Shown: in pieces, positions 39,115 to 47,835 of the stretch
Position numbering within the stretch: the first letter of the stretch is position 1
How the letters are laid out: the number at the start of each line of letters is the position of its first letter
Origin: Nocardiopsis xinjiangensis YIM 90004
Lineage (GTDB): Bacteria; Actinomycetota; Actinomycetes; Streptosporangiales; Streptosporangiaceae
Assembly: GCF_000341145.1 (NCBI RefSeq)
Contig: NZ_ANBE01000007.1
Span: 152,881-216,880, forward strand
DNA length: 64,000 nucleotides
Direction: 5' to 3'
Notes under the pieces: model-generated
The model's input: only the letters and a program-made list of their open reading frames with translations
The model's database searches: none
What the model was told of the DNA's origin: nothing
Translations under genes and position numbers: made by a program

Positions 39115-39654
39115 ATGGACGACCACCACATGCCCCTGACCGTGCCCCCGGCCCCGCGTGTCGATCCTCCCACTGCCGCGGACGAGCGGACGATGCTGAC
39201 CTCGTGGTTGGACTGGCACCGTGCCACTGTACGCACCAAGTGCGCAGGCCTGGACCCCAGCCTGGCCACCGCGGCTCCTCTGGCGACCTCTCCCCTGATG
39301 AGCGTGGCAGGCGTCGTCTCGCACCTGTGCTGGGTGGAGCACTTCTGGTTCGAGGTGGTCATGCTCGGTATGCCCGACCGGCTGCCTTCCTCGCCCGGGA
39401 ACCCCGACCGCGAGTGGCGGGCGGCGGCGACCACCCCGCTCTCCGAACTGCTCGAGGACCACGAGCGCCAGGCGGCCCGCTCGCGAACGATCACCGCCCG
39501 GCTGGAGCTGGGCAGCTCGGCACGCGTCGCCCTGCCCGGTCAGGGACGCATGACCCTGCGCTGGGTGCTGGTGCACATGCTCGAGGAGACGGCCCGGCAC
39601 AACGGCCACCTGGATCTGCTGCGCGAGACGGCCGACGGCACCACCGGCGAATGA
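39115..39654 (+). CDS. DinB/DUF664 family protein
   Basis: A 179-residue helical-bundle protein of the DinB superfamily. MLTSWLDWHRATVRTKCAGLDPSLAT is the DUF664 opening, VSHLCWVEHFWFEVVMLG carries the first metal-binding histidine, and MLEETARHNGHLDLLRE has the second and third. The three histidines form a metal site as in mycothiol-dependent isomerases and S-transferases, so a thiol-dependent transferase is likely; the substrate is unknown. The ATG at 39115 has AAGGAG. The stop overlaps the start of a bidirectional terminator shared with the convergent dnaE. Confidence 0.85.
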   Translation: MDDHHMPLTVPPAPRVDPPTAADERTMLTSWLDWHRATVRTKCAGLDPSLATAAPLATSPLMSVAGVVSHLCWVEHFWFEVVMLGMPDRLPSSPGNPDREWRAAATTPLSELLEDHERQAARSRTITARLELGSSARVALPGQGRMTLRWVLVHMLEETARHNGHLDLLRETADGTTGE

Positions 39655-39690
39655 CCGGTCCCGGCACCGGGGTCGGCGCCGGGACCGGTC
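39653..39690. terminator. Bidirectional terminator between the DinB gene and dnaE
   Basis: Thirteen-base arms from GACCGGTCCCGGC (39653-39665) pair with GCCGGGACCGGTC (39678-39690). It is 7 bases from the dnaE stop and overlaps the stop codon of the DinB gene. Confidence 0.75.
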
Positions 39691-39696
39691 CCGCGC

Positions 39697-42600
39697 TCAG
39701 TACTCGACGGCGTAGGCGCCCAGCAGGCTCTTCACCTCACCGTTGAACTCTGGCGAGATGTTGACCGAGTACCGGTCCAGGGAGTAGATGCGCGACTTGC
39801 GCGGGTTGTCGACCCGCACCCGCACCGGGGTCTCCCCCTTGTGGGTGCTCAGCACCTGCTGCAGGTCACCGACCATCTCCGCGGTGATGCGCTCCTCGGC
39901 GATGGTGAGCAGGACGGGGGGCTCGCCGTCGGAGACGTGGGAGATGTCCAGGATCGACATCTCCGAGGCGAACATCGACCAGGTGCCGTCGCGTTCGTTG
40001 AGCCTGCCCTTGACGCTGATCGCGGTGTCCTCGATCAGGGCCTCGGAGTAGAGCGGGAAGGTCTTGGGGAAGAAGAGCACCTCCATGGAGGCGTCCAGGT
40101 CCTCCACGGTGCAGATCGCCCACTGGTTGCCGGCCTTGTTGACCCGCTTGTCCACACCCGAGATGAGCCCGGCGATACGGACCTCGCCGCGCTCGCGGGC
40201 CAGGTCACCGCCCACCACTTGGGAGACCGAGGTGTCGCGTGAACGTGCCAGGATGCGTTCGGCCCCGGCCAAGGGGTGGCTGGACACGTACAGGCCCAGC
40301 ATCTCGCGTTCGAAGCCGAGCTTGGTCTTGCGGTCCCATTCCTCGTCGCCCCACTCGATGTTGAGGCCGATGGGGGCGGAGTCGCCGCCGTCACCACCGC
40401 CGAAGAGGTCGAACTGGCCGTTGGCCTCCTGTTTCTTGGAGCTGATCATCCCGTCCACGGCCGTTTCGTGGTGGCGGTAGAGCTCGCGTCGGGGCTGGCC
40501 GAGCGAATCGAAGGCACCGGCCTTGACCAGGGACTCGATGACACGCTTGTTGCAGGCGGCCAGCTCGATCTTGGACAGGAAGTCGGTGAAGGAGGAGTAC
40601 TTGCCCTTCTCCTCGCGGGTCTTGAGCAGCGAGTTGACGACGTTGGTGCCGACGTTGCGGACCGCGCCCATACCGAAACGGATGTCGGATCCCACGGGGG
40701 TGAAGCGCAGACCGGAGTCGTTGACGTCGGGCGGCAGGACCTTGATCCCCTGGGAGCGGCACTCGGAGAGGTAGACCGCCATCTTGTCCTTGTCACCGGA
40801 GACCGACGTGAGCAGCGCCGCCATGTAGGCCGCCGGGTAGTTGGCCTTGAGATAGGCGGTCCAGTACGCGACGAGGGCGTAACCGGCGGCGTGTGACTTG
40901 TTGAAGGCGTATCCGGCGAAGGGGAGCATGACGTCCCACAGGGCCTGGACCGACTCGCGGGAGAACCCCTTCTCCATCATGCCGGGGAAGAACTTGGCCT
41001 CTTCCTTCTCCAGGGCCTCGATCTTCTTCTTGCCCATCGCCCGGCGCATGAGGTCGGCGCCGCCCAGGGTGTAGCCGGCCAGCTGCTGGGCGATGGCCAT
41101 GATCTGCTCCTGGTACACGATCAGGTGGAAGGTCTCCCCCAGGATCGGCTCCAGTGCGTCGTACAACTCCGGGTGGATCGCGCTGACGTCCTGGCGTCCG
41201 TTGGAGCGGTCGGCGTAGTCGTTGTGGGCGTTGGCCGCCATCGGGCCGGGACGGTACAGCGAGATGACGGCGGTGATGTCGCCGAAGCTCTTCGGTTCCA
41301 TGCGGCGCAGCAGATTACGCATCGCACCGCCGTCGAGCTGGAACACACCGAGGGTGTCACCGCGCGCGAGGAGCCGGTAGGCCGCAGGGTCGTCGAGGGG
41401 GACCTTGGACAGGTCCAGTTCCACACCCTCGGCCTCGCGGATGCTGTTGATCGCGTCGTCGATGATGGTCAGGTTGCGCAGACCCAGGAAGTCCATCTTG
41501 AGCAACCCCATGTCCTCGCACTGGGGATAGGGGAAGCCCGTGATGATGGCCCCGTCGGTGTCGCGCTTGTGCAGCGGGATCACGTCGAGCAGCGGATCCC
41601 GCGAGAGGATGACCCCGGCCGCGTGCACACCCGTGCCGCGCGTCAGGCCCTCGATACCGCGGGCGGTCTCCATGACCTTGGCCACCTGCTGATCGTTGTC
41701 GATCAGGTTGCGCAGTTCCGCGGCCTCGCTGTAACGCTCGTGCTCGTCGCTGAAAACCGCGTCCAGGGGGATCTCGTTGCCGCCCACGGGCGCGGGGAAG
41801 GCCTTGGTGATGGTGTCGCCGGTGGAGTAGGGCATGCCCAGGATCCGGGTGGAGTCCTTGACCGCGGCCTTGGCCTTGATCGTGCCGAAGGTCAGGATCT
41901 GGGCGACCCTCTCCTCGCCGTAGAGCCTGGTGACGTACTCGATCATCTCCCCGCGCCGACGCTCGTCGAAGTCCAGGTCGATGTCGGGCATGGACACGCG
42001 TTCGGGGTTGAGGAACCGCTCGAACAGCAACCCGTGTTCGAGCGGGTCCAGGTCGGTGATGCCCAGCACGTAGGCGATCATCGATCCGGCCGCCGACCCG
42101 CGTCCCGGGCCCAGGGCGATACCGTTCCTGCGTGCGTACTGGCAGATGTCGGCCACGACCAGGAAGTAGGCCGGAAAGCCCATCTCGTTGATGATGTTGA
42201 GCTCGTGCTCGACCCGGTGCCGGGCGTCCTCGGAGGGACCGTCGGGGTAGCGCATGTGGAGGGCGCGCTCGACCTCCTTGGCCAACCAGGAGGACTCGGT
42301 CTCCCCCTCCGGGATGGGGAAGGCCGGCATGAGGTCGCGGTGGGCGAAGACGTTGTCGTAGGCGTCCGGAGCGATGCGCTCGGCCACCTCCAACGTGTTG
42401 CGGCACCCCTGCGCCCATTCCTCGAAATTCAGGAGCGCGCGCATCTCGTCGGCGGTCTTGAGGTAATAACCCGACCCGTTGAACCGGAACCGGGCCGGGT
42501 CGTCCAGGTTCTTGCCCACCCCCACGGCCAGCAGGGCGTCGTGGGCCGAGGCCTGCGACTCGTACACGTAGTGCGAGTCGTTGGTCACCAGCGGCGGGAT

Positions 42601-43257
42601 GTCCAGCTTCTTGCCCACCCGCAGCAGACCGTCGCGCACCTGCTTCTCGATGGGGACCCCGTGGTCCATCAGCTCCAGGTACACGTTCTGCCTGCCGAAG
42701 ATCTCCTGAAGCGTGCCCGCGTAGGCGACCGCCTCCTCCTCCTGGCCCAACCGCAACCGGGTCTGCACACCGCCCGAGGGGCAGCCGGTGGAGACGATGA
42801 CCCCTTCGCTGTACTCCTGCATGAGGTCCAGGTCCATGCGGGGCTTCATGTAGTAGCCCTCCATGGACGCCAGCGAGCTCATCCGGAACAGGTTGCGCAG
42901 GCCCTTCTCGTTCTCGGCCAGCATCGTCATGTGCAGGTAGCGGCCACCGCCGGAGATGTCCTTGCCGCCCTCGGCCGCCGCGTCGTCGCTGCCGCTGGCC
43001 CGGCCCCAGAAGACCCGCTTCTTGTGGAAACGCGACTCGGGGGCCACGTAGGCCTCGATCCCGATGATGGGTTTGACGCCGGTGCCCTTGGACTGCTGGA
43101 AGAACTCGTAGGCACCGAACATGTTGCCGTGGTCGGTCATCGCCACCGCGGGCATGCCCAACCGGGCCGCTTCCTGGTAGAGCGGTTTGAGCTTGGCCGC
43201 CCCGTCGAGCATCGAGTACTCGGTGTGGACGTGCAGGTGAGCGAAGGAATCGGCCAT
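39697..43257 (-). CDS. dnaE: DNA polymerase III alpha subunit
   Basis: A 1186-residue replicative polymerase, the DnaE1 length of actinobacteria. The PHP domain opens with AHLHVHTEYSMLDGA and has VAMTDHGNM, with most metal-binding histidines kept, so the intrinsic proofreading activity of actinobacterial DnaE1 is plausible. The polymerase core shows PDIDLDFDERRRGEMIEYV with the catalytic aspartates and GPGRGSAAGSMIAYVLGITDLDP. The thumb/fingers contain MRRAMGKKKIEALEKEEAKFF and the C-terminal OB-fold is VRIAGLISGVDKRV...WAICTVEDLDASMEVLFFP. The ATG at 43257 gives the expected N-terminus; the Shine-Dalgarno is weak. It is convergent with the DinB gene and divergent from the phosphatase-family gene. 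Confidence 0.97.
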   Translation of the reverse strand: MADSFAHLHVHTEYSMLDGAAKLKPLYQEAARLGMPAVAMTDHGNMFGAYEFFQQSKGTGVKPIIGIEAYVAPESRFHKKRVFWGRASGSDDAAAEGGKDISGGGRYLHMTMLAENEKGLRNLFRMSSLASMEGYYMKPRMDLDLMQEYSEGVIVSTGCPSGGVQTRLRLGQEEEAVAYAGTLQEIFGRQNVYLELMDHGVPIEKQVRDGLLRVGKKLDIPPLVTNDSHYVYESQASAHDALLAVGVGKNLDDPARFRFNGSGYYLKTADEMRALLNFEEWAQGCRNTLEVAERIAPDAYDNVFAHRDLMPAFPIPEGETESSWLAKEVERALHMRYPDGPSEDARHRVEHELNIINEMGFPAYFLVVADICQYARRNGIALGPGRGSAAGSMIAYVLGITDLDPLEHGLLFERFLNPERVSMPDIDLDFDERRRGEMIEYVTRLYGEERVAQILTFGTIKAKAAVKDSTRILGMPYSTGDTITKAFPAPVGGNEIPLDAVFSDEHERYSEAAELRNLIDNDQQVAKVMETARGIEGLTRGTGVHAAGVILSRDPLLDVIPLHKRDTDGAIITGFPYPQCEDMGLLKMDFLGLRNLTIIDDAINSIREAEGVELDLSKVPLDDPAAYRLLARGDTLGVFQLDGGAMRNLLRRMEPKSFGDITAVISLYRPGPMAANAHNDYADRSNGRQDVSAIHPELYDALEPILGETFHLIVYQEQIMAIAQQLAGYTLGGADLMRRAMGKKKIEALEKEEAKFFPGMMEKGFSRESVQALWDVMLPFAGYAFNKSHAAGYALVAYWTAYLKANYPAAYMAALLTSVSGDKDKMAVYLSECRSQGIKVLPPDVNDSGLRFTPVGSDIRFGMGAVRNVGTNVVNSLLKTREEKGKYSSFTDFLSKIELAACNKRVIESLVKAGAFDSLGQPRRELYRHHETAVDGMISSKKQEANGQFDLFGGGDGGDSAPIGLNIEWGDEEWDRKTKLGFEREMLGLYVSSHPLAGAERILARSRDTSVSQVVGGDLARERGEVRIAGLISGVDKRVNKAGNQWAICTVEDLDASMEVLFFPKTFPLYSEALIEDTAISVKGRLNERDGTWSMFASEMSILDISHVSDGEPPVLLTIAEERITAEMVGDLQQVLSTHKGETPVRVRVDNPRKSRIYSLDRYSVNISPEFNGEVKSLLGAYAVEY

Positions 43258-43522
43258 GGCGCGGCTGCCCCCGGGAGGAATCGGTGAAGGAATCGTGCGT
43301 AGATCTCCGAGCCTAGCCCCAACGCGGGCCCGCCGGGGGCCTGTACCGGAACCTGTGGACGAGGGCGGCACGGATCACCTCGGGGCGCCCCGGAGGCGCG
43401 TTCCGGTGGAAGCGGCGCCGGCGGCCCGGGGCTTCCTTAAGCTGGCAGCCGAGCACAGGGACACGGCCCGCCGGGCCCGTGGGCCCGTGGACACACGAGA
43501 GCGACCGGGAGGACCTCGGCCC

Positions 43523-44725
43523 ATGGGCCCACGCACAGGCGGTTCCCCCGCGACCCTGGTCCTGGCGTCCTCGGGTGTGCGGGCGGCCCCCTCCCACCGG
43601 GCGCCGTCCTCGGTGCCGCCTCCCCCGCCCGAGGGAGCGGTACGGTTCGCGACCTTCAACGCCGCGTTGAGCAGAGCCGAGCCCGGCGAGCTGCTGGCGG
43701 ACCTGTCCGTCCCCGGACACCACCAGATCCGCAACGTCGCCGAGATCGTGCAGCGGGTGCGCCCGGACGTACTGTTGGTCAACGAGTTCGACCACGATCC
43801 GCACCACCTGGGGCCGCGCCTGTTCCGGGACAACTACCTCGCCCGGGGCAGGCGCGGTACCCGGGGGATCGACTACCCCTACGTGTACACGGGCCCGGTC
43901 AACACCGGAGTGGCCTCCGGGGCCGATCTGGACGGCAACGGGCGTGTGGCCACGCGGCCCGGGAGCATCGACTACGCGGCCGACGCCTTCGGTTTCGGGC
44001 TCTTTCCCGGCCAGTACGGGATGGTGGTGTTCTCACGGCTGCCGCTCCTGACCGACCGGGTGCGCACCTTCCGCCGGTTCCGGTGGGCGGACCTGCCCGG
44101 CGCGCTGCTGCCCACCGACCCGGGCACGGGGCGCCCGTTCCACGACGCGGCGGCGCGCGAGGTGATGCGTCTGTCGTCCAAGGCCCACTGGGACGTGCCG
44201 GTGGAGGCCGGGGGCCGACGCCCGGTGCACCTGTTGGCCTCGCACCCGACCCCTCCGACGTTCGACGGCCCGGAGCGGCGCAACGTGCTGCGCAACCATG
44301 ACGAGATCCGGTTCTGGGTGGACTACCTCTCGGGGGCGGCCGGGCACCTCTACGACGACCAGGGGCACCGGGGCGGGTTGTCGCCGCTGGCCCCGTTCGT
44401 GGTCGCAGGCGACCTGAACGCGGATCCGCACGCGGGTTCGGCCCACCCCAAGGCGGTCCGGCAGTTGTTGGAGCACCCGGCGGTCCAGGATCCGGTGCCG
44501 AGGAGCCGGGGCGGGCTCGGTGCGGCGGCGCTGGACCCGGCCGGCCCGCGGACCGAGGGCCATCTGCGGGTCGACTACGTGCTTCCCGCCCGTGACCTGG
44601 GGGTGCGGGGTGCGGGGGTGTTCTGGCCGGCCGCCGACGAGCCGCTGTTCAGGCTGACGGGCGACCGGCCCTTCCCGAGTTCGGACCACCGTCTGGTGTG
44701 GGCGGACGTGGACGTGCGGAGCTGA
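43523..44725 (+). CDS. Endonuclease/exonuclease/phosphatase family protein
   Basis: A 400-residue protein of the DNase I-like fold. Motifs are VRFATFNAAL (Asn), RPDVLLVNEFDHD (Glu metal ligand), VVFSRLPLL, VVAGDLNADP (Asp/Asn) and SSDHRLVWADV with the terminal Asp-His pair. The family includes nucleases, phosphodiesterases and sphingomyelinases; the sequence IDYAADAFGFGLFPGQYGM is typical of the secreted phytase/esterase-like group. The N-terminus has only a short hydrophobic stretch TLVLASSGV, so secretion is not certain. The ATG at 43523 has GGGAGGA eight bases before. It is divergent from dnaE and convergent with chorismate mutase. Confidence 0.82.
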   Translation: MGPRTGGSPATLVLASSGVRAAPSHRAPSSVPPPPPEGAVRFATFNAALSRAEPGELLADLSVPGHHQIRNVAEIVQRVRPDVLLVNEFDHDPHHLGPRLFRDNYLARGRRGTRGIDYPYVYTGPVNTGVASGADLDGNGRVATRPGSIDYAADAFGFGLFPGQYGMVVFSRLPLLTDRVRTFRRFRWADLPGALLPTDPGTGRPFHDAAAREVMRLSSKAHWDVPVEAGGRRPVHLLASHPTPPTFDGPERRNVLRNHDEIRFWVDYLSGAAGHLYDDQGHRGGLSPLAPFVVAGDLNADPHAGSAHPKAVRQLLEHPAVQDPVPRSRGGLGAAALDPAGPRTEGHLRVDYVLPARDLGVRGAGVFWPAADEPLFRLTGDRPFPSSDHRLVWADVDVRS

Positions 44726-44737
44726 GGCGCCCGGGTC

Positions 44738-45046
44738 TCACGGACCGGCGGTACCGGTCTCCTCCTGGGCTGCGGAGAGCCCGGTGGTGATGACGGCGTC
44801 CATGACGGTGGCCAGGCGTTCGGTTCCGAGGCGGGGTGCGTGCTCGGCCATACGCTCCACGAGGGCGCGTTCGCGTTCGGTGTCGCGGCCGGCGAAGTAA
44901 CCGACGGGCTTGAGGCGCTGGACCTCGGCGGCGACGAGGGCGCGTCGTTCGAGGAGTGCGGCGAGTTCGGCGTCCATGCGGTCGATGCGGCCGCGCAGGT
45001 GCCGGATGTCCTCGCGGGGTGTGTCCTGGGCGCTGGTGCGGTGCAC
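44738..45046 (-). CDS. Chorismate mutase (AroQ type)
   Basis: A 102-residue all-helical chorismate mutase that converts chorismate to prephenate for phenylalanine and tyrosine. IRHLRGRIDRMDAELAALLERRALVAAEVQRLKP carries the first arginine, the second arginine and the lysine; GRDTERERALVERM contains the DxxRE motif. It is monofunctional and lacks a fused dehydratase. The GTG at 45046 has GGGAGG five bases before. The hairpin at 45127-45151 lies 80-105 bases upstream and may end the previous gene or attenuate this one. It is convergent with the phosphatase-family gene by 12 bases. Confidence 0.88.
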   Translation of the reverse strand: MHRTSAQDTPREDIRHLRGRIDRMDAELAALLERRALVAAEVQRLKPVGYFAGRDTERERALVERMAEHAPRLGTERLATVMDAVITTGLSAAQEETGTAGP

Positions 45047-45126
45047 GGTGTCCTCCCTGTGGGCTCTGGCGCGGCCGCCGTCCCTCGGGGGTGTGCACCG
45101 GGGCGCCGGCCGCCTGGAAAGCGAAA

Positions 45127-45151
45127 GAGCACCGGGCGGTACCCGATGCTC
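45127..45151 (-). terminator. Hairpin between thioesterase and chorismate mutase genes
   Basis: GAGCACCGGG and CCCGATGCTC pair with one mismatch (45127-45136 with 45142-45151) and on the minus strand are followed by CTTTCGCTTT, a weak U-rich tract. It is either the thioesterase terminator, about 118 bases past that stop, or an attenuator in the chorismate mutase leader. Confidence 0.45.
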
Positions 45152-45268
45152 TGTTGCCGACGATCCCCGGCCGCGCTCACGCGGGAGCGGCCGACGGGAC
45201 CGTCGGCTGCCCAAACACGAATGCGCGGTAGTGGTTCACGGGAAACACCATAGCAGGAGGGTCGGACC

Positions 45269-45931
45269 TCAGCCCTCCTCCATCGGGACACGGATCATGA
45301 GGGCCTCGGCCTCGGCCGTGACCTGGCCGTTGGCGCGGATCCAGCCGCTGACGTAGACCTTGCGGCGTTCGGTGCGCACGACCCGGCCACTGATCTCGAG
45401 CGGGGTGAACAGCGGGGTGGGGTTGCGGTAGTTCACCTCGATCTTGGCGGTCAGACCGGGGCTGGTCTCGACTGCGGAGGCGCTGCCGACGGCCTGGTCG
45501 AGGAGTGCGGCGATCCAGCCGCCGTGCACGAGTCCGGGGGGTCCTTGGTAGGTGGTGGAGAGGGTGACCGTGCCCTGCACACCGCCCTCGACGCGCTCCA
45601 GGTCCAGGGGCGGGGCGGCGGGGTTGGTGGGCCCGGCGACGATGTTGGTGATGGTGCCGAGCTCGTCGGTGCCGTCGTCCATGGCGCGGCGGACCATGGT
45701 GCCGACCTGGCGGTGGCCGGTGTCGATCCTGTCAGTGAGGGCCCGGACCGTCTCCTCTGCCTCGGCGAGGGTGGCGGGGTCGGCCTCGGTGTTGGCCACG
45801 GCCTCCACGAGGCTACGGACGCCGGCGACGAGGGAGCGCAGCTCATCGGGGATCTGGTCCTGCTCGACCACGGGCAGACCGAAGGCGCGGGGATCGGGGC
45901 GCTCGGCGACCGGCTGCGTGTTGACCGTCAT
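45269..45931 (-). CDS. PaaI-type hotdog-fold thioesterase
   Basis: A 220-residue protein. The C-terminal 125 residues are a hotdog fold: VTLSTTYQGPPGLVHGGWIAALLDQAVGSAS contains the HGG(W/V) active-site motif with the catalytic aspartate region, followed by TAKIEVNYRNPTPLFTPLEISGRVV. The N-terminal 95 residues are a helical extension (LRSLVAGVRSLVEAVANTEADP) not typical of the short family members. The substrate is probably an acyl- or phenylacetyl-CoA; I cannot be more specific. The ATG at 45931 has GAGGAA close before. It is downstream of the GNAT gene on the same strand with about 150 bases between. Confidence 0.82.
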   Translation of the reverse strand: MTVNTQPVAERPDPRAFGLPVVEQDQIPDELRSLVAGVRSLVEAVANTEADPATLAEAEETVRALTDRIDTGHRQVGTMVRRAMDDGTDELGTITNIVAGPTNPAAPPLDLERVEGGVQGTVTLSTTYQGPPGLVHGGWIAALLDQAVGSASAVETSPGLTAKIEVNYRNPTPLFTPLEISGRVVRTERRKVYVSGWIRANGQVTAEAEALMIRVPMEEG

Positions 45932-46051
45932 GTGTTCCTCGTAGGGGTCGGTGATTGGTCCGGCTGGGGGCACCAACCACGAACCGAATGCCGCTCGGTG
46001 GTATTCCGACGGAAAGTGCGCTGCTGCTCACTTCGTGCGGTGACCGGAACC

Positions 46052-46074
46052 ACCGGCCCCGGATCAGGGCCGGT
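46052..46074 (-). terminator. Terminator-like hairpin after the GNAT gene
   Basis: ACCGGCCC (46052-46059) and GGGCCGGT (46067-46074) are perfect eight-base arms with a seven-base loop, starting six bases past the stop at 46080. Confidence 0.6.
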
Positions 46075-46079
46075 CGGGA

Positions 46080-46541
46080 TCAGGACAGATCGCGTTCCAT
46101 GTGCAGATGCGGGATACCCGCGTCGAGGAACTCCTCGCCGTGCGCGCTGTAGCCGAGGCTCTGGTAGAAACCGAGGGCATGTGTCTGGGCGTGCAGCTCC
46201 ACCGACCGCAGACCGTGCTCACGGGCGCGTTCCTCCGCGGCCCGCACCAGCGCCCTGCCGGCCCCGGTGCCGCGTGCCTGCGGCAGGACGGCCAGGCGCC
46301 CCAGCAGGCCCACCCCCTCCTGCTCGACGAGCATGCGGACGGTACCGACGGGCACACCGCCGTGCAGGGCGAGGAGGTGGTCGGCGTCGGCGTCGCGGCT
46401 GTCCCACTCCTCCTCGACGGGAACGTTCTGTTCGGCGACGAACACCGCACCGCGGATGACGAACACCGCGGCGCGGTCACGCTCGCCCTCGGCCGGGCGG
46501 ATCTGCTGGGACGTGGCCGTCCCGGGCTCGGAAAGGCTCAT
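46080..46541 (-). CDS. GNAT family N-acetyltransferase
   Basis: A 153-residue single-domain acetyltransferase. The opening VIRGAVFVAEQNVPVEEEWDSRDADADHLLAL resembles the ElaA-like subgroup; the acetyl-CoA-binding motif A is LGRLAVLPQARGTGAGRALVRAAEERARE; motif B is VELHAQTHALGFYQSLGY. The substrate is unknown. No Shine-Dalgarno of note precedes the ATG at 46541. It is divergent from azlC. Confidence 0.85.
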   Translation of the reverse strand: MSLSEPGTATSQQIRPAEGERDRAAVFVIRGAVFVAEQNVPVEEEWDSRDADADHLLALHGGVPVGTVRMLVEQEGVGLLGRLAVLPQARGTGAGRALVRAAEERAREHGLRSVELHAQTHALGFYQSLGYSAHGEEFLDAGIPHLHMERDLS

Positions 46542-46626
46542 GCACGCACACTAGAAGGTGGGCGGGGCGGATCTGTCCCGTCCCCACCGCATTCAGGACC
46601 GCACAGGCACCGTAATCTCGGTTCTC

Positions 46627-47361
46627 ATGACAGACTTCTCCGTTCTGAGGACACCTGCCGTGCGCGACAGCGTCGGTATCGGTGTGGCGGTGGGGGCCGC
46701 CGGACTCGCGTTCGGTACCACTGCCGTGACGGCGGGCCTCTCCCCAGCACAGGCCGTATTCACGAGCCTGTTCGTCTTCACCGGGGCTTCCCAGTTCGCG
46801 CTGGTCGGGGTGGTCGCCGGGGGCGGCAGCCTCGTGGCCGGGGTGCTGGGCGCCCTGCTGCTGGGAGCACGCAACACCCTGTACGGGTTGCGCCTGGCCG
46901 ACCTGCTCGGGTGGCGGGGGCCGCGCCGGATGGTGGCCGCGCACGGGGTCATCGACGAGACCACGGCCGTGACGCTGGCCCAGCCGGACCGGGCTTCGTC
47001 CCGCCTGGCCTTCATCACGAGCTACTCGGTTCTGGGCACGTTCTGGGTGCTGACCACGCTGGTGGGGGCCTCGGCCACCGACCGGGTGCACGACATCGAC
47101 GCCCTGGGGTTGGACGTGGTCGGCCCGGCGGTCTTCCTGGGCCTGTTGTGGCCGCGCCTGCGTGAGGGCGGGCCGCGCGCCTGGTTCGTGTCGGGGCTGG
47201 GCGCGGGGCTCGCGCTGGCGACGACGCCGTTCCTGCCTCCGGGGGTGCCGGTACTGCTGTCCGCGTGCGCGGCCTGTGTGGCCCTGCTCGGGCCCGCGCC
47301 CTCCTCCCCGGCCGCCACGACCACCGAGGCCACCGACGACACCGAGGGGGCGGGCAGATGA
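46627..47361 (+). CDS. azlC: AzlC family branched-chain amino acid exporter, large subunit
   Basis: A 244-residue membrane protein of the AzlC/YgaZ family, the large subunit of two-component branched-chain amino acid exporters. About seven hydrophobic segments are present; LFVFTGASQFALVGVVAGGG and ALLLGARNTLYGLRLADLLGWRG followed by GVIDETTAV are characteristic. The ATG at 46627 is preferred over the longer frame. It overlaps azlD by four bases (ATGA), as usual. The last 25 residues are a Thr/Ala-rich polar tail. Export of valine, leucine and isoleucine is inferred from the family. Confidence 0.9.
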   Translation: MTDFSVLRTPAVRDSVGIGVAVGAAGLAFGTTAVTAGLSPAQAVFTSLFVFTGASQFALVGVVAGGGSLVAGVLGALLLGARNTLYGLRLADLLGWRGPRRMVAAHGVIDETTAVTLAQPDRASSRLAFITSYSVLGTFWVLTTLVGASATDRVHDIDALGLDVVGPAVFLGLLWPRLREGGPRAWFVSGLGAGLALATTPFLPPGVPVLLSACAACVALLGPAPSSPAATTTEATDDTEGAGR

Positions 47362-47672
47362 CCCTGTGGATCGCGCTGATCGCCACGGCGGCCGGCTGTT
47401 ACCTGCTCAAGTACGCGGGGCTGGCGGCGCCCCGGTCGGTACTGGACAACCCGTGGGTGCAGCGCTTCGCCGTGGCCGTGCCGCTGGCGCTGCTGGCAGC
47501 GCTCATCGCCGTGGAAGCGCTCGGGGACGGACAGACGCTGGCCTGGGACGGGGCCCGGATGGCGGGCTTGGGCGCGGCCGTGTGTGCCCTGGTTCTACGA
47601 GCACCGTTCCTGGTGGTGATCGTGGCCGCGGCGGCGACGACGGCGGGGATGCGGGCGCTGGGCTGGGGTTGA
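47358..47672 (+). CDS. azlD: AzlD family branched-chain amino acid exporter, small subunit
   Basis: A 104-residue membrane protein of the AzlD/YgaH family with four hydrophobic segments. The conserved opening is LWIALIATAAGCYLLKYAGLAAPRSVLDNPWVQRF, then AVPLALLAALIAVEALGDGQ. It forms the small partner of AzlC, with which it overlaps by four bases. The role is inferred from the family and pairing. A small hairpin at 47710-47726 lies 38 bases past the stop. Confidence 0.9.
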   Translation: MTLWIALIATAAGCYLLKYAGLAAPRSVLDNPWVQRFAVAVPLALLAALIAVEALGDGQTLAWDGARMAGLGAAVCALVLRAPFLVVIVAAAATTAGMRALGWG

Positions 47673-47709
47673 GCCGCGCTCGTCCACAGGGGGCTGATGT
47701 GTTCTTGAC

Positions 47710-47726
47710 CACCCCCGGTGGGGGTG
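47710..47726 (+). terminator. Small GC hairpin after azlD
   Basis: CACCCCC (47710-47716) and GGGGGTG (47720-47726) with a three-base loop. It overlaps TTGACC (47705-47710), which at 17-base spacing to AAGAGT (47728-47733) could also be a promoter for the TPP gene, so the element could be a terminator or an operator. Confidence 0.4.
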
Positions 47727-47835
47727 CAAGAGTCGGCCGCACGAGCCCGGTCACCCACCGGTTCGCGCCCGCACCCTCCACAAGAGGGCCACCGGGCCGA
47801 CGAGTGGACCTTGCGACGATGGAAGGACCCGCCCC

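Noticed and set aside
41125..43287. A 720-codon plus-strand frame opposite dnaE
   Set aside because: Antisense shadow of a clear dnaE, with no domain and no ribosome site.
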